Source: Nocardioides sp. Root122
Lineage (GTDB): Bacteria; Actinomycetota; Actinomycetes; Propionibacteriales; Nocardioidaceae
Length of the DNA: 64,000 nt
Reading direction: 5' to 3'
Assembly (NCBI RefSeq): GCF_001425025.1
Contig: NZ_LMDE01000013.1
Coordinates: forward strand, 67,934-131,933
Part shown: piece by piece, positions 63,621-64,000 of the stretch
Layout of the letters: the number at the start of each line of letters is the position of its first letter
How positions within the stretch are numbered: position 1 is the first letter of the stretch
Notes under the pieces: model-generated
What the model was told of the DNA's origin: nothing
The model's input: only the letters and a program-made list of their open reading frames with translations
Database searches by the model: none
Program-made: the position numbers and the translations under genes

Positions 63621-64000
63621 TCACTCGACCGGCAGGCCGAGCCCCCGCGCGATGAGCATGCGCTGGACCTCGGAGGTCCCCTCGCCGATCTCGAGCACCT
63701 TGGCGTCGCGGTAGAACCGGACGACCGGGTACTCCTCCATGAAGCCGTAGCCGCCGAAGACCTGGGTGGCGATCCGGGTGGCGGTGACGGCCGACTCGGT
63801 GGCGTAGAGCTTGGCGACGGCGGCGGCCTGCTTGAAGGCGCCCATCGACACCGACGAGGAGCCGGCGTCCATGGCGTCCTTCATCGCGGCGGCCTTGTAG
63901 GTCAGCAGGCGCGAGGCGTCGAGCATCACCTGCAGGTCGGAGACCTGGAAGGCGAGGCCCTGCTTGCGGCCGATCGGGCCACCGAAGGTCTGGCGCTCGC
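63621..64000 (-). CDS. Acyl-CoA dehydrogenase, C-terminal part (start lies beyond the window)
   Basis: The last 125 or so residues of an acyl-CoA dehydrogenase are visible; the frame stays open to the right edge, so the N-terminus is outside. Motifs are ERQTFGGPIGRKQGLAFQVSDLQ, LDASRLLTYKAAAMKDAM, QVFGGYGFMEEYPVVRFYRDAKVLEIGEGTSEVQRMLIARGLGLP. The IGEGTSEVQR end with the glutamate is that of short- and medium-chain enzymes; it is distinct from the dehydrogenase at 41685. Confidence 0.9.
   Translation of the reverse strand, partial: ERQTFGGPIGRKQGLAFQVSDLQVMLDASRLLTYKAAAMKDAMDAGSSSVSMGAFKQAAAVAKLYATESAVTATRIATQVFGGYGFMEEYPVVRFYRDAKVLEIGEGTSEVQRMLIARGLGLPVE

Overview
The window is chromosomal DNA of a very GC-rich actinobacterium. 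The gene set (WhiB factor, F420 biosynthesis, DUF222/13E12 HNH genes, two LCP proteins, acyl-CoA carboxylase beta plus epsilon, UDP-galactopyranose mutase with GlfT2) and the repeats fit Nocardioides or a close relative in the Propionibacteriales. That placement is inferred from gene content, not from a search. No rRNA, tRNA, CRISPR array, IS transposase or prophage was recognised.

Layout. 1-2.4 kb: 5'-truncated HNH gene, HIT protein, NTF2-like protein, acetyltransferase. 2.4-13.3 kb: a block ordered like the mycobacterial Rv3256c-Rv3262 region (SIS sugar-isomerase-like protein, Trm112, DUF3499, degenerate zincin, WhiB2, FbiA, FbiB), interrupted by a DUF5719 protein and a large membrane glycosyltransferase, then DUF3105 and TIGR03089. 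13.4-16.1 kb: a secreted peptidoglycan amidase with FG-GAP repeats. 16.5-25.0 kb: one minus-strand run of seven genes for a galactofuranan (LCP ligase, two GlfT1-like glycosyltransferases, Glf, GlfT2, Wzm, Wzt), i.e. precursor, polymer, export and wall attachment. 25.0-27.4 kb: acetyltransferase, thioesterase and a second LCP gene. 27.5-30.0 kb: a lower-GC island with a lipoprotein and a membrane-anchored pentapeptide-repeat protein. 30.0-31.6 kb: an HNH gene whose promoter holds a LexA box. 31.8-36.8 kb: PadR/DUF1707 pair and a copper cluster (YcnI, CopCD, lipoprotein). 36.8-38.7 kb: dienelactone hydrolase and zinc alcohol dehydrogenase. 38.7-40.0 kb: fluoride export operon (CrcB-DUF190-CrcB) behind a probable fluoride riboswitch. 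40.1-48.5 kb: chemoreceptor, acyl-CoA dehydrogenase, secreted Ig-like protein, CoA-binding protein, glutamate dehydrogenase, Gfo/Idh/MocA oxidoreductase, LhgO, ArfB. 48.5-54.9 kb: PurE/PurK, lone winged-helix regulator, class III cyclase, PH-domain protein, BirA, AccD/AccE. 55-64 kb: DUF885, Maf, CDP-alcohol phosphotransferase, small membrane protein, B-box/M50 protease, Nat-type ABC exporter, two-component system, start-truncated acyl-CoA dehydrogenase.

Regulation. More than twenty genes carry a TANNNT -10 box exactly 6-7 bases before the ATG/GTG, the leaderless-mRNA arrangement; this fixed many starts. The most notable regulatory signals are the fluoride riboswitch with a Shine-Dalgarno-sequestering hairpin, the LexA box in the HNH promoter, and GTCAC direct repeats of 9-bp period (MtrA-like) placed 47 bp upstream of both the amidase and the LCP gene that heads the galactan operon. 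The strongest candidate for an under-described system is that LCP-led galactan operon together with its shared control element.
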